A stretch of DNA of 64,000 nucleotides from Clostridiales bacterium. GTDB lineage: Bacteria > Bacillota > Clostridia > Christensenellales > Aristaeellaceae. This document shows, piece after piece, positions 1 to 7,864 of this stretch. The stretch is from positions 1 to 64,000 of the forward strand of contig SFNY01000004.1 of assembly GCA_004554085.1 (NCBI GenBank), read 5' to 3'. The notes beneath the pieces were generated by a model. It was not told the DNA's origin. It ran no database searches and worked only from the letters and a program-made list of their open reading frames with translations. A program made the position numbers and the translations under genes. Within the stretch, counting starts at the first letter, position 1; the number at the start of each line of letters is the position of its first letter.

Positions 1-76
1 GGGGCATTAGCGCAGTTGGTAGCGCGTTTGAATGGCATTCAAAAGGTCAGGGGTTCGACTCCCCTATGCTCCACCA
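1..76 (+). tRNA. tRNA-Ala (anticodon GGC)
   Basis: The sequence folds into a complete cloverleaf. The acceptor arm pairs 1-7 with 66-72, with one G-U pair. The anticodon stem TTTGA/TCAAA encloses the loop ATGGCAT, so the anticodon is GGC and reads the alanine codon GCC. The T-loop TTCGACT is present. Discriminator A73 and an encoded CCA (74-76) complete the gene. It begins at the first base of the window, so its promoter lies outside. A good terminator follows at once, which suggests a single-gene transcript or the end of a tRNA operon. Confidence 0.95.
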
Positions 77-78
77 CA

Positions 79-106
79 ATACCACTCGTCAGAGTGGTAT
101 TTTTTT
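79..106 (+). terminator. Rho-independent terminator of the tRNA gene
   Basis: A perfect 9-bp stem, ATACCACTC (79-87) against GAGTGGTAT (92-100), has a GTCA loop and is followed by a run of seven T (100-106). It lies three bases after the tRNA CCA end. Confidence 0.93.
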
Positions 107-118
107 GTGTGAAAAGCA

Positions 119-208
119 AGGGGAGTCGAAGGGCCGGGGGTGAATGACGCTCCAGTGGAGCGTCAGAGCCGGCCCCGACCAAGCCGGCAGGCGCGAATCG
201 ACTCCCCT
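119..208. repeat. Nested palindromic element beside the tRNA
   Basis: Three inverted repeats are nested around one centre. The outer arms are AGGGGAGTCGA (119-129) and TCGACTCCCCT (198-208). The middle arms are GGGCCGG (131-137) and CCGGCCC (169-175). The inner arms are TGACGCTCCA (145-154) and TGGAGCGTCA (156-165), separated by one base. The outer right arm belongs to a copy of the tRNA T-arm sequence. The layout resembles a non-coding palindromic repeat unit; whether it recurs in the genome cannot be seen here. Confidence 0.7.
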
Positions 209-222
209 ATGCTCCACCACAA
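198..222 (+). repeat. Direct duplicate of the tRNA-Ala 3' end
   Basis: The 25 bases here are identical to 55-79 of the tRNA gene: T-arm, acceptor 3' strand, CCA and three following bases. Identity stops on both sides. Such copies usually mark an attachment-site remnant or a template-switching duplication. No integrase is encoded in the window, so an active integrated element is not supported. Confidence 0.8.
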
Positions 223-400
223 GCACTCAGTCTATGGCTGGATGCTTTGGTACACTCAAAGCACAAGCAAACTATACCGACAGGTACTTGAAGACTGGGG
301 CCCTGAAGCCGCTGGCAGGGACTTGCAAGCATCGGGCTATGGACGGATACCTTTGTATCCTCAATTTACTTCGTGTCGGGAGATTGAAGGCGCTTGTCCA
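223..400. other. Gene-free stretch before the first protein gene
   Basis: I see no convincing coding frame, RNA gene or terminator here. Short open frames lack ribosome binding sites and do not look like protein. Confidence 0.5.
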
Positions 401-429
401 TTGACAAAAGGAAGGATTGACCGTATAAT
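401..429 (+). promoter_or_regulatory. Consensus sigma-A promoter of the ThuA/MFS operon
   Basis: TTGACA (401-406) and TATAAT (424-429) are separated by exactly 17 bp, so both hexamers match the consensus. The expected start point (about 436) falls inside the ATCGAT palindrome at 429-442. Binding there should block initiation, so a strong promoter under repression is the simplest reading. Confidence 0.9.
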
Positions 430-442
430 TAAATCGATTAAA
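429..442. promoter_or_regulatory. Putative LacI-family operator (ATCGAT centre)
   Basis: TTAAATCGATTAAA overlaps the last base of the -10 box and the expected start point. It shares the AAATCGATT core with the palindromes at 2545-2558, 2598-2611 and 13085-13098. A central CG flanked by AT-rich arms is typical of LacI-family operators. The LacI gene at 9822-10919 is the obvious candidate; this assignment is inference. Confidence 0.65.
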
Positions 443-464
443 CGAATGTGAAGGGGTTGACGGC

Positions 465-1184
465 ATGGAGAAGCGCGCATTGATCCTCTCGGGCGGCTGG
501 AGCGGGCACGATCCCGAGGGTCTGACGCGGCGGTTCCGTGGGATTCTCGAGGGCGAGGGCTGTGCCGTGACGGTGGAAAAATCGCCGGACTGCTTCGCAG
601 AGCGCACATTCCTTGAGCACTTCGATCTCCTGGTGCCGGTGTGGAGCTACTGCGGAACCCTGCTGCCGGACGAATCTGCCGTCAACCTTGCGGATGCGGT
701 GGGGGCGGGGCTCGGAATCGCGGGCTGCCACGGAAGCATGTGCGACGCCTTTCGCGAGAGCGTGCTCTGGCAGTTTCTGACGGGCGCGCAGTGGGTGGCG
801 CATCCGGGCAAGCCCTTCGTGCACTGCACGCCGGTGAACGGCTCCACCGAGGAGATGTTCTTCCGGAAATACAGGGTGCGCATCCGCGACGCGGCCTCGC
901 CCATCACGGCGGGCCTGCATGATTTTGAGGTTTTCACGGAGCAGTACTACCTCCATGTCGATCCGGCGGTGCAGGTGCTGGCGGACGCGGTGTTCTCCGC
1001 TGCGGAGGACGCGGGCGCGCCCTACATCGGCGCGGAGGACATCGTCATGCCGGTGGCCTACACGCGCCGCTGGGGCCGGGGACGCGTCTTTTACAGCTCC
1101 ATTGGCCACAGCGACGCTGTGTTCGACGCTTCGCCGGAGGCGCTTGCGCTGATGCGCAGCGGTCTGCTGTGGGCGATGAGATAG
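465..1184 (+). CDS. ThuA-like domain protein
   Basis: This 239-residue cytoplasmic protein has the ThuA-like (class I glutamine amidotransferase-like) fold. The family signs visible are the N-terminal GGWSGHDPEG (10-19), GCHG (87-90), the GAQWVAHPG stretch (107-115), a DFEVFTEQYY segment and the C-terminal WGRGRVFYSSIGH. ThuA proteins were named from trehalose utilisation in rhizobia and often sit in loci for keto-sugar or unusual disaccharide catabolism; their chemistry is poorly defined. The start at 465 follows AAGGGG by eight bases. The gene is the first of a two-gene operon with an MFS transporter, behind a promoter with an ATCGAT operator, so it is probably co-regulated with the rhamnosidase locus downstream. 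Confidence 0.85.
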   Translation: MEKRALILSGGWSGHDPEGLTRRFRGILEGEGCAVTVEKSPDCFAERTFLEHFDLLVPVWSYCGTLLPDESAVNLADAVGAGLGIAGCHGSMCDAFRESVLWQFLTGAQWVAHPGKPFVHCTPVNGSTEEMFFRKYRVRIRDAASPITAGLHDFEVFTEQYYLHVDPAVQVLADAVFSAAEDAGAPYIGAEDIVMPVAYTRRWGRGRVFYSSIGHSDAVFDASPEALALMRSGLLWAMR

Positions 1185-1196
1185 GAGATGAGCGGC

Positions 1197-2381
1197 ATGC
1201 GGCAGAACACAAGGACGCGGATACAGCTTTCATTCACGGAAATCTTCTACAATTGCTGCTTTGCGTCGGCGAATTTCCTGAGCGTGTTTTTGCAGTCGCT
1301 GGGGATTGGCGCGGGCCAGATCGGCCTGATCACCGCCCTGACCAACGGCATGAACATCGTCTCCCAGCCCTTCTGGGGCGCGGTGTCGGATCGGATTCGC
1401 TCCGTGCGGAGGAGCTTCATCCTGTGCATCGGACTATCGGGAATCTGTGCGCTGGGCATTCCGCTGCTGTCGAGACAGGGCAACGCCACCCTTCTGCCGA
1501 TGACGGCGCTGCTGGTGTTTCTGTATTTCTTCATCATGCCTGCGAACATGCTGGTGGAGATGTGGCTGGTGCGCGTGAATGCAAATCCCCGGTTGCAGAT
1601 TTCCTATGGCTCCGTGCGCATCTGGGCGTCCATTGGCTTTGCGCTGATGAATCTGGCCTACGTGCCGCTGCTCCGACGCCTTCCGGTGCGCAGCATCTAT
1701 TATTTCTATGCGGCCTTTGCGCTCTGCGCGGCGCTGGCGGCCCTCTCTGTTCCCGAAGGAGCGGAAGCGTGCGCCCATCGGGATGCGCCCCGCATGCGCT
1801 TCCGGGACATGCAGTTCCGCAGGATCCTGACCTACGGCGTCGTAAGCTATCTGGTGTTTGAAATTCTGTTCCAGATTCCCTTCGGTTGGTCCAATTCCTA
1901 TACCGTATACATTCTCAATAAGTTCGGGCTTGCGAGCACGAGCTTTGGCGCGTTCACCTTCCTGTCCGGCGTGTTCGAGGTGCCGATGCTCCTGCTGTGC
2001 AGGCGATTGATCCGCAGGCGCGGACTGGCGACGATGCTGGTCGCAAGCTCCATGCTCTTTGTCGCGCAATACGCGCTGTATGCGTTCGGCCACGGTCTCC
2101 CGGTACTGGCGGTCTGTCAGGTCTTCAAGGGCTTCGCCTATGCGATCTATGTGACATGCAGGCATCAGTACATCTATGAAATTGCCCCCAGGGGTCTGGA
2201 GGGCAGCACCCAGGCAGTCGTCAACGCGGCGTATGCGGGCGTGAACATTCTCTCCGCCGCGCTGGGCGGCTATCTCTTGCAGGCCATCGGCGTGCGCAGC
2301 TTCTTTGCGCTCAACGCCGGAATCCAGCTGCTCGCCGGGCTGTTTCTGCTGGGCTCCAGGCGAATTGCTGACGGGCGTTAA
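1197..2381 (+). CDS. MFS sugar/oligosaccharide transporter
   Basis: This 394-residue integral membrane protein has about twelve hydrophobic segments. It carries the MFS loop 2-3 signature in the form GAVSDRIRSVRR, with PFWG just before it, as in the LacY-like/nucleoside-symporter branch (MFS_1_like). The start at 1197 is preferred because AGGAG (1183-1187) stands nine bases before it; the upstream ATG at 1188 touches that same motif. The gene follows the ThuA gene by only a few bases, so the two are cotranscribed. The likely role is uptake of a plant-derived sugar that the neighbouring enzymes process. The substrate is not predictable from sequence. Confidence 0.85.
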   Translation: MRQNTRTRIQLSFTEIFYNCCFASANFLSVFLQSLGIGAGQIGLITALTNGMNIVSQPFWGAVSDRIRSVRRSFILCIGLSGICALGIPLLSRQGNATLLPMTALLVFLYFFIMPANMLVEMWLVRVNANPRLQISYGSVRIWASIGFALMNLAYVPLLRRLPVRSIYYFYAAFALCAALAALSVPEGAEACAHRDAPRMRFRDMQFRRILTYGVVSYLVFEILFQIPFGWSNSYTVYILNKFGLASTSFGAFTFLSGVFEVPMLLLCRRLIRRRGLATMLVASSMLFVAQYALYAFGHGLPVLAVCQVFKGFAYAIYVTCRHQYIYEIAPRGLEGSTQAVVNAAYAGVNILSAALGGYLLQAIGVRSFFALNAGIQLLAGLFLLGSRRIADGR

Positions 2382-2448
2382 GCATTGGCACAAACGTCAC
2401 AAAGATATGCGCGATTCGCACAAATTTCAAGAAAACAGAAAAGAAGTA

Positions 2449-2477
2449 TTGACAAAACGATTTGGAAAGAGTAATAT
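2449..2477 (+). promoter_or_regulatory. Sigma-A promoter of the rhamnosidase operon
   Basis: TTGACA (2449-2454) and TAATAT (2472-2477) are 17 bp apart. The predicted transcript begins near 2484. This leaves an untranslated leader of about 150 bases containing a hairpin and two ATCGAT palindromes. Confidence 0.85.
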
Positions 2478-2489
2478 TGTGTCATACCA

Positions 2490-2527
2490 AGCATCAACTG
2501 CGCAAGCTTGATCCGGCAGTTGGATGC
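2490..2527 (+). promoter_or_regulatory. Leader hairpin, possible attenuator
   Basis: GCATCAACTGC (2490-2500) pairs with GCAGTTGGATGC (2516-2527), leaving one bulged base, and TTTTGTT follows. It begins only a few bases after the expected transcript start. It looks like a weak intrinsic terminator or an RNA-stabilising 5' structure; attenuation is inference. Confidence 0.5.
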
Positions 2528-2544
2528 TTTTGTTGGACCGGGGA

Positions 2545-2558
2545 TTCAATCGATTTAA
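2545..2558. promoter_or_regulatory. Putative LacI-family operator, upstream of pair
   Basis: TTCAATCGATTTAA lies about 60 bp downstream of the expected transcript start. Its centre is 53 bp from the centre of the next site at 2598-2611, close to five helical turns, which would suit cooperative binding or a roadblock loop by a tetrameric LacI protein. Confidence 0.65.
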
Positions 2559-2597
2559 TAGTTTCGATCGTGCGAAGCCCTGTTTTTAGGGATTTAA

Positions 2598-2611
2598 TTA
2601 AATCGATTTAA
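2598..2611. promoter_or_regulatory. Putative LacI-family operator, perfect palindrome
   Basis: TTAAATCGATTTAA is a perfect 14-bp palindrome and the best copy of the site in the window. It lies between the promoter and the start codon of the rhamnosidase gene, ending about 20 bp before the preferred start. Confidence 0.75.
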
Positions 2612-2631
2612 TGAATTGCTGGGGTGCTTGT

Positions 2632-5316
2632 ATGGCGTTGAGAATAAACCGGCTTTCCTGTGATTATCAGTGCGATCCCATCGGAATCGGGAACGGAAAT
2701 CCTTTGTTGCAGTGGGTGACGCAGGGCGACGCTCAGGTCGCATACCGCATATGCGTTGCGACCCAATCCGCGCTGTTGGATGTGCCGGATCTGTGGGACA
2801 GCGGACGGGTGTGCAGCCAGGAGAGCCGCGCAATCTACGAAGGCGCGGAGCTCGCTTCAAACCAGAGGGTTTACTGGCGCGTGTGCGTCTGGGACGCGGA
2901 GGACAATGCCTGCGAGAGCGAAATCGCGTTCTGGCAGCTGGGCGTCCGTGCGGAGGACTGGGCGGCGAAGTGGATCGGCCATGACGAGGGCCGCGACGGG
3001 TACGACCCGAGCGTTCCCTACTACTGTGCGGACGACTTCATGGAGGGCGTAAACCATCCCTTCCTGCCCAAGCCCGCGCTGCTTCGGACGGAGTTTGCGC
3101 TCCGGGACGGCGTCGAGCGCGCGACGCTCTACGTCAGCGCCATGGGCCTGACCGAGATGTATCTAAACGGTGCGAAGGCGACGCAGGGACACATGGTTCC
3201 GGGCAACTGCGACTACCGCAAGCGCGTCTACTACCGCGCCTTTGACGTGACAGACCGGCTGGTTCCCGGCGCAAACGCGCTCGGCGCGGTGCTGGCGGAT
3301 GGCTGGTACGCGGGCTACATCGGTCTGACTCCCCGCCAGTGGTGGGGCGCAAAGCCCCGGCTGAGCGCGGAGCTGATCGTGGAGTACGCCGACGGCTCGA
3401 CGCAGATTGTGGTTACGGACGAAGGCTGGCGCGGCTGCACCGGCCCGTGGCTGTACGCGGACATCATGCACGGCGCGGGCTACGACGCCACGCTGGAGCC
3501 GATTGGCTGGAAGGAAGCGGGCTTCGATGGCGCTGCCTGGAGGCCGGTGGAGCTGGGCGCGGAGTACGACCACATCCCCGGCGCGCATCCGGGCGTGCCG
3601 ATCGTGGAGCACTGGCGGCGGCCGGCAAAGAAGATCCTGCAAATCAACGAAAACGAAGCGATCTACGACGCGGGCAGCTGCTTTTCCGGCGTGCTGTGCG
3701 CACGGGTGCGTGGCCCGCGTGGCGCGAAAATCGAATTTGTCCATGCGGAGGAGCTGAACGAGGCGCGCACGGCGCTGCACGTCTTCGGCAACCGCTCCGC
3801 GCAGGCGCATGATACCTACGTGCTCTCCGGCGAGGGAATCGAGACCTTCCAGCCGGAGTTCACCTACCACGGCTTCCGCTATGTGCACGTGTTCGGTCTG
3901 AAGGACGTGGGTTTGATCTCCCTGGAGGGCGTGGCGATCTCCAGCGCGCTGCCGGATGCGACGGTTCTCGAATCGGAGAACGAAACGGTCAACGAGGTGC
4001 TGGAGCTGATCCGCAACACCGAGCAGTCCAACCTCTACGACATGCCCACGGACGTGTGCGCCCGGGACGAGCGCCTCGGCTGGGGCGCGGAGGGAAACTT
4101 TTTCATGCACACGGCCTGCGCGCTGAACAACAATGCGCTGTTTCTGCGCAAGTGGCTTCAGGATGCGCTGGACGGACAGATGGAGGACGGCGGCATGTGG
4201 GCGATCGCCCCGGCGGTCATCATGAAGGACATCGTGCCGTTCATGGGCGATTTGCAGTCGGACATGGCGCTGCACATCGCGTGGCTGCTGATGCGCAATT
4301 ACAAGGATTTGCAGAGCGTGCGCGCGGCATATCCGGCGCTGGAGCGCTACTTTGACTACTCCATGCGCAATTCCGACCGCTACATGCGCTTTGCGACGGC
4401 GCGCGACTGGCTCGATCTGGGCCACGATGGCCGATCGGACTTCGACCACGGCTACGGTACCTGCGATCCGACGCTGTTGGGCACGGCCTGGTTCGCCCGG
4501 TCTGCAAGGATGATGGAGGAGATCTCCCTGGGCGTCGGCGAGACGGAGCGTGCGGCTCACTACGCGGAGGCCTACGGAAAGATTCGCGCGGCGTTCCGCA
4601 CCTTCTTCCTGGGCCGCAACAAGCTGCTGCGCGGCGCGACCCAGGGCGGCTACCTGGCGGCGGCGGCCTTCGGTCTGCTGGAGGGGGACGAGCTGATTGC
4701 GGCGCGCGACTGGGTGCTCAAGGACATGGAGAGGAACGGCGGCGTCACCTGGGGCACGGCCACCACGCCCGTGGCGCTGGAGGGCATGTGCAAGCTGGGC
4801 CTTGAAAGGGAGGCTGCGGCCTTCATCCGCCGCAGGGACTTCCCGTCCATCGGCTACATGGCCGGCTGCGGAGCCACGGCGGTGTGGGAGCGCTGGGATG
4901 CGATCTATGAGGGACGCTACCATCCCCACGCGATGAACGCCTTCGATCACATCGGCCTGGCCACCGTGGGCGAGTGGATCCTCACCGGCCTCGCGGGCAT
5001 CGCGCCGGAGGAGAACGGCTACGACGTGATCCGAATGCAGCCGGTGCTGGATCGGGAGATTGGCGGCATGCGCGCCGTGGTGCAGACCATCCACGGGGCG
5101 GCGGAGATCGAGTGGAGGTTTGAGGGCGAAGACGTGCGCCTGCGCGCGGTGGTTCCGCAGGGCGCAAGCGGCAGGCTCGTGCTGCCGGCAAATGTGTATG
5201 CAATCCGTACGGTACAGGGTGAAGAGGGAACCGGCGAAATCTGCAATGCCGGCGGAATGACGGCGGCGTCCCTCGAGCCCGGTGCGTACGAATTCATAAT
5301 CAGTACCCTAATTTAA
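2632..5316 (+). CDS. GH78 alpha-L-rhamnosidase
   Basis: This 894-residue enzyme removes terminal alpha-L-rhamnose from pectic rhamnogalacturonan or from flavonoid rhamnosides. The start at 2632 gives the family-typical beginning MALRINRLSCDY and follows GGGGTG by five bases; the ATG at 2611 overlaps the operator and has no ribosome binding site. The N-terminal half carries the beta-sandwich domains. The catalytic (alpha/alpha)6 barrel includes DVCARDERLGWGAEGNF near residue 472, the GH78 motif with the acidic active-site residues. There is no signal peptide, so the enzyme is cytoplasmic and acts on imported small rhamnosides. It is the first gene of an operon with a transporter, a GH105 and a LacI regulator. 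Length is normal for the family. Confidence 0.92.
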   Translation: MALRINRLSCDYQCDPIGIGNGNPLLQWVTQGDAQVAYRICVATQSALLDVPDLWDSGRVCSQESRAIYEGAELASNQRVYWRVCVWDAEDNACESEIAFWQLGVRAEDWAAKWIGHDEGRDGYDPSVPYYCADDFMEGVNHPFLPKPALLRTEFALRDGVERATLYVSAMGLTEMYLNGAKATQGHMVPGNCDYRKRVYYRAFDVTDRLVPGANALGAVLADGWYAGYIGLTPRQWWGAKPRLSAELIVEYADGSTQIVVTDEGWRGCTGPWLYADIMHGAGYDATLEPIGWKEAGFDGAAWRPVELGAEYDHIPGAHPGVPIVEHWRRPAKKILQINENEAIYDAGSCFSGVLCARVRGPRGAKIEFVHAEELNEARTALHVFGNRSAQAHDTYVLSGEGIETFQPEFTYHGFRYVHVFGLKDVGLISLEGVAISSALPDATVLESENETVNEVLELIRNTEQSNLYDMPTDVCARDERLGWGAEGNFFMHTACALNNNALFLRKWLQDALDGQMEDGGMWAIAPAVIMKDIVPFMGDLQSDMALHIAWLLMRNYKDLQSVRAAYPALERYFDYSMRNSDRYMRFATARDWLDLGHDGRSDFDHGYGTCDPTLLGTAWFARSARMMEEISLGVGETERAAHYAEAYGKIRAAFRTFFLGRNKLLRGATQGGYLAAAAFGLLEGDELIAARDWVLKDMERNGGVTWGTATTPVALEGMCKLGLEREAAAFIRRRDFPSIGYMAGCGATAVWERWDAIYEGRYHPHAMNAFDHIGLATVGEWILTGLAGIAPEENGYDVIRMQPVLDREIGGMRAVVQTIHGAAEIEWRFEGEDVRLRAVVPQGASGRLVLPANVYAIRTVQGEEGTGEICNAGGMTAASLEPGAYEFIISTLI

Positions 5317-5331
5317 AAGGAGGAACACCCA

Positions 5332-6288
5332 ATGAAAAAGATCCTGGCTCTGGTAATCGCACTGATGATCGCATGCGTCGGCATGACGTGTGCAATGGCG
5401 GAAGAGGACTTCTACATCGGCTACTCCAACATGCAGCTGGCAGAGGACTTCTTCATCACCGTTTCCAATGGTCTGAAGGCTGCCGCAGAGGCGAACAACG
5501 TCAAGTTTGAAGAGACCATCGCAAACCGCGACGCGGTGCTGATGGCGCAGAACATCGAAGCCTTCCTGATGAAGGGCGTGGACATGGTCATCGACTTCAA
5601 CGTTCTGGCAGAGACCGGCTCCGAGATGGCGGCCCGCTGCGCAGAGCAGGGCGTCCCGATGATCTCCGTCGACTGCCTGTATGACGGCGCATACTTCTTC
5701 GGCGTCGACAACTACGGCGCTGGCGTGGCGCTGGGCGAGGGCGCCTGCGAGTTCGTCGATGAGAAGCTCGGCGGCGAGATCGAGTACATCGTTTCCCTGT
5801 GGGACTCCCAGAGCGGCGACACCATCAAGTCCCGCTGCACCGGCGTTGTGGACGTCCTGGCCGAGAAGTACGGCGTTGACGAGGACCATCAGATCTGGAT
5901 CGACTCCCTGGCGGATGACGTCAAGACCGGCACCATGACCCGTGACTGGCTCAACTCCAACCCCGACGCCCACAAGATCGTGTTCGTGGGCCAGAACGAC
6001 GACCGCGGCTACGCCATCAACAACGCCGTTGAGACCCTGGGCCGCACCGCTGACTGCATCATCGTCTCCCACAACGCCGATCCGGCTTCCCTGGAGAACC
6101 TGGAGGCCCACCTCGACGGCGACACCGCATGGGTTTGCACCGCTTCCTACAACTCTCACCTCTACGGCGAGCAGATCATGGACATGGCGCTGCGCATCCT
6201 GAAGGGCGAGGAGGTTGCCCAGTCCGAGTACACCAAGGTTTCCGTCGTCTCCTACAAGAACGTTGAGGAGTACAAGGCGACCCTGTAA
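5332..6288 (+). CDS. Sugar ABC transporter substrate-binding protein
   Basis: This is a 318-residue exported binding protein of the periplasmic-binding type I, RbsB-like class (Peripla_BP_4). It starts with a cleavable signal peptide: MKK, a hydrophobic core, then AMA before EED. There is no lipobox cysteine, which is unusual for a Gram-positive binding protein and raises the question of how it is retained at the membrane. The body shows the two-lobe pattern with VISVD- and NADP-like strands. AAAAGGAGGAA precedes the start. It lies 15 bases after the rhamnosidase and before the matching ATPase and permease. A strong hairpin after the gene probably protects its mRNA, so that it is made in excess. 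Confidence 0.88.
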   Translation: MKKILALVIALMIACVGMTCAMAEEDFYIGYSNMQLAEDFFITVSNGLKAAAEANNVKFEETIANRDAVLMAQNIEAFLMKGVDMVIDFNVLAETGSEMAARCAEQGVPMISVDCLYDGAYFFGVDNYGAGVALGEGACEFVDEKLGGEIEYIVSLWDSQSGDTIKSRCTGVVDVLAEKYGVDEDHQIWIDSLADDVKTGTMTRDWLNSNPDAHKIVFVGQNDDRGYAINNAVETLGRTADCIIVSHNADPASLENLEAHLDGDTAWVCTASYNSHLYGEQIMDMALRILKGEEVAQSEYTKVSVVSYKNVEEYKATL

Positions 6289-6303
6289 TTCCAGCAATGA
6301 ACC

Positions 6304-6329
6304 GGGAAGCGGACTTCTGTCCGCTTCCC
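6304..6329 (+). promoter_or_regulatory. Intercistronic hairpin after the binding-protein gene
   Basis: GGGAAGCGGAC and GTCCGCTTCCC form an 11-bp perfect stem with a TTCT loop. No T run follows, so it is more likely an mRNA-stabilising or partial termination element than a full terminator. A similar hairpin stands at the same place in the second ABC operon (29099-29126). Confidence 0.75.
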
Positions 6330-6369
6330 CATCCATCCCAATCCATGAAGACGGCAGGTGAGAGGCGCT

Positions 6370-7857
6370 ATGAATATTCTTGAGATGAAAGATATCTATA
6401 AGGCCTTCCCTGGCATCGTGGCCAACGATCACGTCAATCTCACCCTGGAGAAGGGCGAGGTGCTGGCGCTGATCGGCGAAAACGGTGCGGGCAAATCCAC
6501 GCTGATGAAGATCCTCTCCGGCGCGCAGAAGCCGGACAGCGGCGCCATCATCGTGGACGGGAAGAGCCTTTCCGGCTACAATACGAAGGAAGCAATCGCT
6601 CTTGGTATCGGCATCGTTTATCAGGAACTGAATTATCTGGGCGCCTTGAGCATTGCTGAAAACCTGTACATTGGCCGCGTGCCCACGAAGGGCCGGGCCA
6701 GGAAGATCGACTACGCCAGGATGGCGGAGGACGCGAAGGCGATCATGAAGGAGGTCGGACTGGAGCACCTCAATCCCATGACGCCGGTTGAACAGCTCTC
6801 CGTTGCACAAAAGCAGCTGGTGGAGATCGCGCGGGCCTTCACCCGCGATCTGAAGATCCTCGTGCTGGACGAGCCGACCAGCGCGCTGAGCGACACGGAA
6901 ACGGAAGATTTGTTCCGCCTGATCCGCAGGTTCAAGGCAAACGGCGTTTCCATCATCTACATTTCGCACCGGCTCAACGAAATCTTTGAGGTCGCGGACA
7001 GCGTGATGATCATGCGCGACGGCAAGAACGTCGCCCGCAGGAAGATCAGCGAGACCTGCACCGAGGAACTGGTGCGCGACATGGTCGGCCGCGAAATCAA
7101 GGACATGTATCCCAAGCGCGGCAACATCTCCATCGGGAAGGAAATCTTCCGCGTGGAAAACCTCAGGACGGATTTCCTGAAGGACGTGGCCTTTGATGTG
7201 CGCGAGGGCGAGGTTGTCGGCCTGTTCGGATTGATGGGCGCGGGCCGCACCGAGATCTGCGACTGCATCATGGCGATGAAGAAGTATGAGCGCGCCGACA
7301 TGGTGGTGGACGGAAAGAAATACGCGCCGAGGAAGCCCAGCGAGGCGCTGGCAAGCGGCGTGGCCTACGTCCCGGCGGAGCGCAAGAGCGACGGCATCTG
7401 CGCCGTCTCCTCCGTCAAGGACAACATCACCATTGCAAATTTGCGAAAATTCGCCCCGAAGGGCATTATGAATCTGAAACATGAGATGGAGATCGCAAAG
7501 GGCTGGGTCTCTAAGCTGAACATCAAGGTTCCCCAGATCCTGGCCCCGGTGGACACCTTGTCCGGCGGCAACCAGCAGAAGGTGGTCGTCGCAAAGGGCC
7601 TGAACACCGAGCCGAAGCTCATGATCCTCAACGAGCCCACCCGCGGCGTGGACGTGGGTGCGAAGGTGGAAATCTACAACCTCATCAACGACCTGTGCGA
7701 GAGCCGCAAGGCGGTGCTGATGATTTCCTCCGAGCTTCCCGAAATCATGTCCATGGCGGATCGCATCTTTGTCATCCACGAGGGAAGGATCACCGGTGAA
7801 ATTCTCAAAAACGACTTCTCCCAGGAAACCCTGCTCAAGTACGCAATAGGAGGCTGA
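6370..7857 (+). CDS. Sugar ABC transporter ATPase (RbsA/MglA type)
   Basis: This 495-residue ATPase has two fused nucleotide-binding domains and energises the RbsABC-type importer. The first half has Walker A GENGAGKST (about 36-44), the RbsA-type signature LSVAQKQLVEIARAF and Walker B LVLDEPTSAL. The second half has the usual degenerate Walker A (GLMGAGRTE), LSGGNQQKVVVAKGL and LMILNEPTRGVDVG. Asn replaces the usual Asp in the second Walker B, which normally belongs to the catalytically weaker site. The start at 6370 has AGAGG just upstream; a GTG at 6358 is less likely. It sits between its binding protein and its permease. Confidence 0.93.
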   Translation: MNILEMKDIYKAFPGIVANDHVNLTLEKGEVLALIGENGAGKSTLMKILSGAQKPDSGAIIVDGKSLSGYNTKEAIALGIGIVYQELNYLGALSIAENLYIGRVPTKGRARKIDYARMAEDAKAIMKEVGLEHLNPMTPVEQLSVAQKQLVEIARAFTRDLKILVLDEPTSALSDTETEDLFRLIRRFKANGVSIIYISHRLNEIFEVADSVMIMRDGKNVARRKISETCTEELVRDMVGREIKDMYPKRGNISIGKEIFRVENLRTDFLKDVAFDVREGEVVGLFGLMGAGRTEICDCIMAMKKYERADMVVDGKKYAPRKPSEALASGVAYVPAERKSDGICAVSSVKDNITIANLRKFAPKGIMNLKHEMEIAKGWVSKLNIKVPQILAPVDTLSGGNQQKVVVAKGLNTEPKLMILNEPTRGVDVGAKVEIYNLINDLCESRKAVLMISSELPEIMSMADRIFVIHEGRITGEILKNDFSQETLLKYAIGG

Positions 7858-7864
7858 CGGTCAA

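Noticed and set aside
55..222. Attachment-site pair of an integrated element
   Set aside because: The copies are only 143 bp apart with no integrase or cargo between or near them, so an integrated island is not supported.
3163..5094. A 643-codon minus-strand frame under the rhamnosidase gene
   Set aside because: Shadow of the GH78 reading frame; low-complexity His/Arg/Ala-rich translation with no recognisable domain.
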